From JBDSSS01 sp039928615 (lineage in GTDB: Bacteria; Actinomycetota; Actinomycetes; Actinomycetales; Dermatophilaceae), in assembly GCA_039928615.1 (NCBI GenBank), contig JBDSSS010000011.1, positions 1 through 7,726 of the forward strand: DNA of 7,726 nucleotides, read 5' to 3'. Under the pieces are notes generated by a model, which saw only the letters and a list, made by a program, of their open reading frames with translations, had not been told where the DNA came from and searched no databases. The position numbers and the translations under genes were made by a program. Within the stretch, counting starts at the first letter, position 1. Every line of letters starts with the position of its first letter. Of this stretch, positions 6,223 to 7,726 are shown piece after piece.

Positions 6223-6900
6223 ATGCCGATCGCTCGCTACAAGGACCTGTGCATCGACGCGGTGGACGCCCACGCGTCCGCGGCCTTCTGGGGCGGCCTG
6301 CTCGGCTGGGAAGCGCACCCGCACGAAGACGGCGACGCCTGCCTGCGCCTCGACGACGAAACGGTGCTCGTCTGGGTCAACGCCGTGCCGGAGACCACGA
6401 CGGTCAAGAACCGGATCCACCTCGACGTCCGAGCGGAGTCGCTCGAGGCCGCGGTCCGGGCCGGCGCGACGGTCGTCAACGAGCAGGAGCGGTGGACGGT
6501 GCTGACGGACCCGGACGGCCAGCAGCTCTGCGTCTTCGTGCGGGATGTACCGGTGAGCAACCGCCCCTACGAGCTGGTCTGGGACGTCACCGGCGACGTG
6601 GCGGACGCGCATGGCCTCGCCCAGTGGTGGGCCTCCGTGCTCGGTGGTGACGCGGTGCGCGAGGACGCGTGGAGCAGCGTCGAGCGGATCGAGAACCTCC
6701 CCTTCGAGGGCATCGTCTTCCAGCCGGTGCCCGAGGCCAAGACGGCGAAGAACCGGGTGCACATCGACGTCACCGCCGACGCGCTCGCGCCCCTGATCGG
6801 GGCAGGGGCGGTCGTGCTGCGCGACAAGGGCGACGACGGCATCGGGTGGACCGTGATGGCCGACCCGGCCGGGAACGAGTTCTGCGCGTTCACCCCGTGA
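6223..6900 (+). CDS. VOC-superfamily (glyoxalase-like) protein with two tandem domains
   Basis: This encodes 225 residues made of two similar halves, each about 105-115 residues. Matching landmarks are AAFWGGLLGWE / AQWWASVLGGD, VKNRIHLDV / AKNRVHIDV and DPDGQQLCVF / DPAGNEFCAF. This is the paired betaalphabetabetabeta layout of the vicinal oxygen chelate superfamily, which includes glyoxalase I, extradiol dioxygenases and antibiotic-binding proteins. The halves are closest to the Glyoxalase_6-like subgroup common in actinobacteria. The usual metal-ligand positions differ: the second half has His (HIDV) and Glu (NEF), while the first half keeps His (HLDV) but has Gln in place of the Glu. The substrate is unknown; a lyase, dioxygenase-like or binding role are all open. 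It is cytoplasmic, with no signal peptide. The gene stands alone, starts from a likely leaderless promoter and ends 19 bp before a perfect hairpin. Confidence 0.9.
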   Translation: MPIARYKDLCIDAVDAHASAAFWGGLLGWEAHPHEDGDACLRLDDETVLVWVNAVPETTTVKNRIHLDVRAESLEAAVRAGATVVNEQERWTVLTDPDGQQLCVFVRDVPVSNRPYELVWDVTGDVADAHGLAQWWASVLGGDAVREDAWSSVERIENLPFEGIVFQPVPEAKTAKNRVHIDVTADALAPLIGAGAVVLRDKGDDGIGWTVMADPAGNEFCAFTP

Positions 6901-6919
6901 CGCGGGCGGGAACGCCAGA

Positions 6920-6945
6920 GCGTCCGCCCCGTTAGGGGCGGACGC
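6920..6945 (+). terminator. Terminator hairpin after the VOC gene
   Basis: A perfect 11-bp stem (GCGTCCGCCCC / GGGGCGGACGC) with a GTTA loop begins 19 bp after the VOC stop codon. There is no T tract downstream, as is common in this type of genome. It is symmetric and could also stop leftward transcription from the DoxX gene at the right end. Confidence 0.8.
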
Positions 6946-6998
6946 CGCCGTGCTCACCGCTGGGGAGACCGTTACCGACGCGGCGGCCCCACCACTCA

Positions 6999-7012
6999 CC
7001 CCGTCTCCGGGG
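6999..7012 (-). terminator. Possible weak terminator after doxX copy 2
   Basis: A short 5-bp GC stem (CCCCG / CGGGG around a four-base loop) lies about 70 bp past the stop of the leftward DoxX gene. It is weak on its own, and the stronger hairpin at 6920-6945 may do the real work. The rest of 6946-7080 shows no gene, only a short shared tail with the flank of the other doxX copy next to the stop and a GGTCTTG heptamer repeated at 7012 and 7042. Confidence 0.25.
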
Positions 7013-7080
7013 GTCTTGATCCAGTGGTTGGACGGTGAGCAGGTCTTGTGCGCTCGTCGGCGGTGCGGGGTGGTGGTGGG

Positions 7081-7372
7081 TTAGCGGAGGATGGAGTTGC
7101 CGGCCTTGGTGGACCACCACTTGCCGATGCCCCAGGTGTCGCCGGCGAGGGTGGTGGTGACGACGGCCAGGCCGAGGGCTTCGGTCCAGTGGGAGTCGAA
7201 CAGGGGGTTGGTCATGCCTTCGGCTCCGAGGGGGAACTGGGCGAGGTACATCAGGGCCAGGAGCAGGCCGCCGGTCATTGCGGCGAGCTTGAGGCCTGCT
7301 CCGGCGAGGACGGCGACGCCGATGCCGAGCAGGCCGATCATGAACAGCCAGTCGGCCCAGGGGCCGGAGATG
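7081..7372 (-). repeat. Inverted repeat arm 2 (within doxX copy 2)
   Basis: This is the reverse-complement partner of 1-292, with five mismatches at 7082, 7103, 7158, 7202 and 7297. One is silent (GCC/GCA), three change an amino acid and one changes the stop codon. Matching ends near the stop codon apart from a short gapped tail at about 7064-7079; toward the gene start it runs at least to 7372, the limit of what the left arm shows. Confidence 0.93.
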
Positions 7373-7656
7373 CTCTGGAAGAACCCGCCGAAGGGGCCCT
7401 CGGCGCGGGACATGAACCCTTGGGCGGGGGTGCCGCCGTTGATCCAGGCCTTCGCGGACGGTGTCGCGTAGCCCAGGCCGAACATCTTGTCGATGAAGGC
7501 CCAGAAGAAGGTGAACCCGAGCACGATCCGCAGACCGGCCAGGAAGGTGCGCGCCAGCGGGGAGCGGACGATGTCCTGCTGGAGGGTCACCGCGCCGGGA
7601 CCCGCTGAGGTGTCGGTGGTGTTCGGAGTCTCGCGCTTGCGGTCGATGGTGCTCAT
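7081..7656 (-). CDS. DoxX-family membrane protein (copy 2, complete)
   Basis: I chose the ATG at 7656 (191 residues, MSTIDRKRE...) because GGAG lies 9 nt upstream; another ATG at 7665 directly abuts that GGAG and cannot use it. A polar N-terminal tail of about 30 residues is followed by four hydrophobic segments at about 38-55, 104-123, 124-142 and 155-172, the DoxX layout. A long loop between helices 1 and 2 carries a GYATPSAKAWINGGTPAQGF stretch. DoxX/DoxD relatives include the thiosulfate:quinone oxidoreductase small subunits and the CatD protein of Bacillus, which is tied to quinone and thiol stress. The exact reaction here is not readable from sequence. The last 96 residues are almost the same as those of the truncated copy at the left edge. 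A dyad-symmetric site upstream suggests specific regulation. The stop is TAA, while copy 1 uses TGA. Confidence 0.9.
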   Translation of the reverse strand: MSTIDRKRETPNTTDTSAGPGAVTLQQDIVRSPLARTFLAGLRIVLGFTFFWAFIDKMFGLGYATPSAKAWINGGTPAQGFMSRAEGPFGGFFQSISGPWADWLFMIGLLGIGVAVLAGAGLKLAAMTGGLLLALMYLAQFPLGAEGMTNPLFDSHWTEALGLAVVTTTLAGDTWGIGKWWSTKAGNSILR

Positions 7657-7665
7657 TGATCTCAT

Positions 7666-7669
7666 CTCC
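7666..7669 (-). promoter_or_regulatory. Ribosome binding site deciding the start of doxX copy 2
   Basis: GGAG on the minus strand is 9 nt from the ATG at 7656 and 0 nt from the in-frame ATG at 7665. This favours the shorter protein by three residues. Confidence 0.7.
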
Positions 7670-7705
7670 AGAACTTGGATCTCGTTCCGGCAGTTCCTCT
7701 GTCGG

Positions 7706-7722
7706 TACTACTTACTGTAGTA
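7706..7722. promoter_or_regulatory. Palindromic operator candidate upstream of doxX copy 2
   Basis: TACTAC-TTACT-GTAGTA is a perfect 6-bp dyad with a 5-base spacer, centred about 58 bp upstream of the ATG at 7656. A second, overlapping dyad (TTACT-GTAGT-AGTAA read on the + strand, 7712-7726) reaches the window edge. It is a strikingly A/T-rich island in a GC-rich region, as expected for promoter plus operator. TACTA-type dyads are typical of HxlR/DUF24-family and of BlaI/MecI-family repressors. The link to HxlR is more attractive because in Bacillus the DoxX-like CatD is controlled by such regulators, but no regulator gene lies in the window. Confidence 0.5.
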
Positions 7723-7726
7723 GTAA

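Noticed and set aside
3266..6505. Very long open frame on the + strand (over 1000 codons) opposite the nuclease-helicase gene
   Set aside because: It is the antisense shadow of a high-GC gene: the composition is Arg/Gly/Asp/Val-rich without any domain motif, and the minus strand carries clear nuclease and helicase motifs throughout.
2813..6900. Anti-phage defence island made of the helicase-nuclease and its neighbours
   Set aside because: The neighbours are on different strands with separate promoters, there are no mobility genes, and the nuclease-helicase family is not by itself a known defence marker; sequence alone does not support it.
1..7372. Composite transposon or IS bounded by the inverted repeats
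   Set aside because: The repeats are the coding sequence of doxX, not transposon ends; there is no transposase or integrase and no target-site duplication could be seen.

Overview
The window is GC-rich, with compact gene spacing, frequent GTG starts, GGAG-type ribosome binding sites and TAnnnT -10 elements close to start codons. This points to a high-GC actinomycete. Protein flavour suggests Micrococcales, perhaps near Intrasporangiaceae, but that placement is a guess from familiarity and no marker gene supports it. No RNA gene, transposase, integrase or CRISPR array was seen.

Layout from left to right. Bases 2-292 hold the last 96 codons of a DoxX-family membrane protein on the + strand, cut by the window edge. 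A perfect 14-bp hairpin (323-355) then serves both it and a convergent two-gene minus-strand operon (1180 to 379) of small four-helix membrane proteins with translationally coupled ends. A 183-bp divergent promoter region separates that operon from a + strand gene (1364-2809). This encodes an ADP-ribosylglycohydrolase fused to a C-terminal dual-specificity-phosphatase-like domain with an intact HCX5R motif. Only 3 bp downstream ends a large convergent minus-strand gene (6151 to 2813), a RecB-like (TM0106-type) nuclease + RNase H-like exonuclease + SF1B (Upf1/Dna2-like) helicase in one chain. A 71-bp divergent region follows, then a two-domain VOC (glyoxalase-like) protein (6223-6900) and a perfect 11-bp terminator hairpin. 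At the right end lies a second, complete DoxX-family gene on the minus strand (7656 to 7081), with a TACTAC/GTAGTA dyad upstream.

The two DoxX genes are nearly identical: I count 5 differences in 292 bp. Being in opposite orientations, they form an inverted repeat bracketing the other five genes. They are the main structural oddity of the window.

The genes do not form one obvious pathway. Themes are ADP-ribose/phosphate removal, DNA end processing and unwinding, small-molecule (VOC) chemistry and membrane redox (DoxX). The nuclease-helicase and the hydrolase-phosphatase are tightly convergent rather than co-transcribed, so a shared function is not implied. Three genes (starts at 1180, 6151 and 6223) have a TAnnnT-like hexamer 6-7 nt before the start codon and no clear ribosome binding site, which suggests leaderless transcripts. 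I did not find a convincing previously undescribed multi-gene system; the best leads are the hydrolase-phosphatase fusion and the duplicated inverted doxX.
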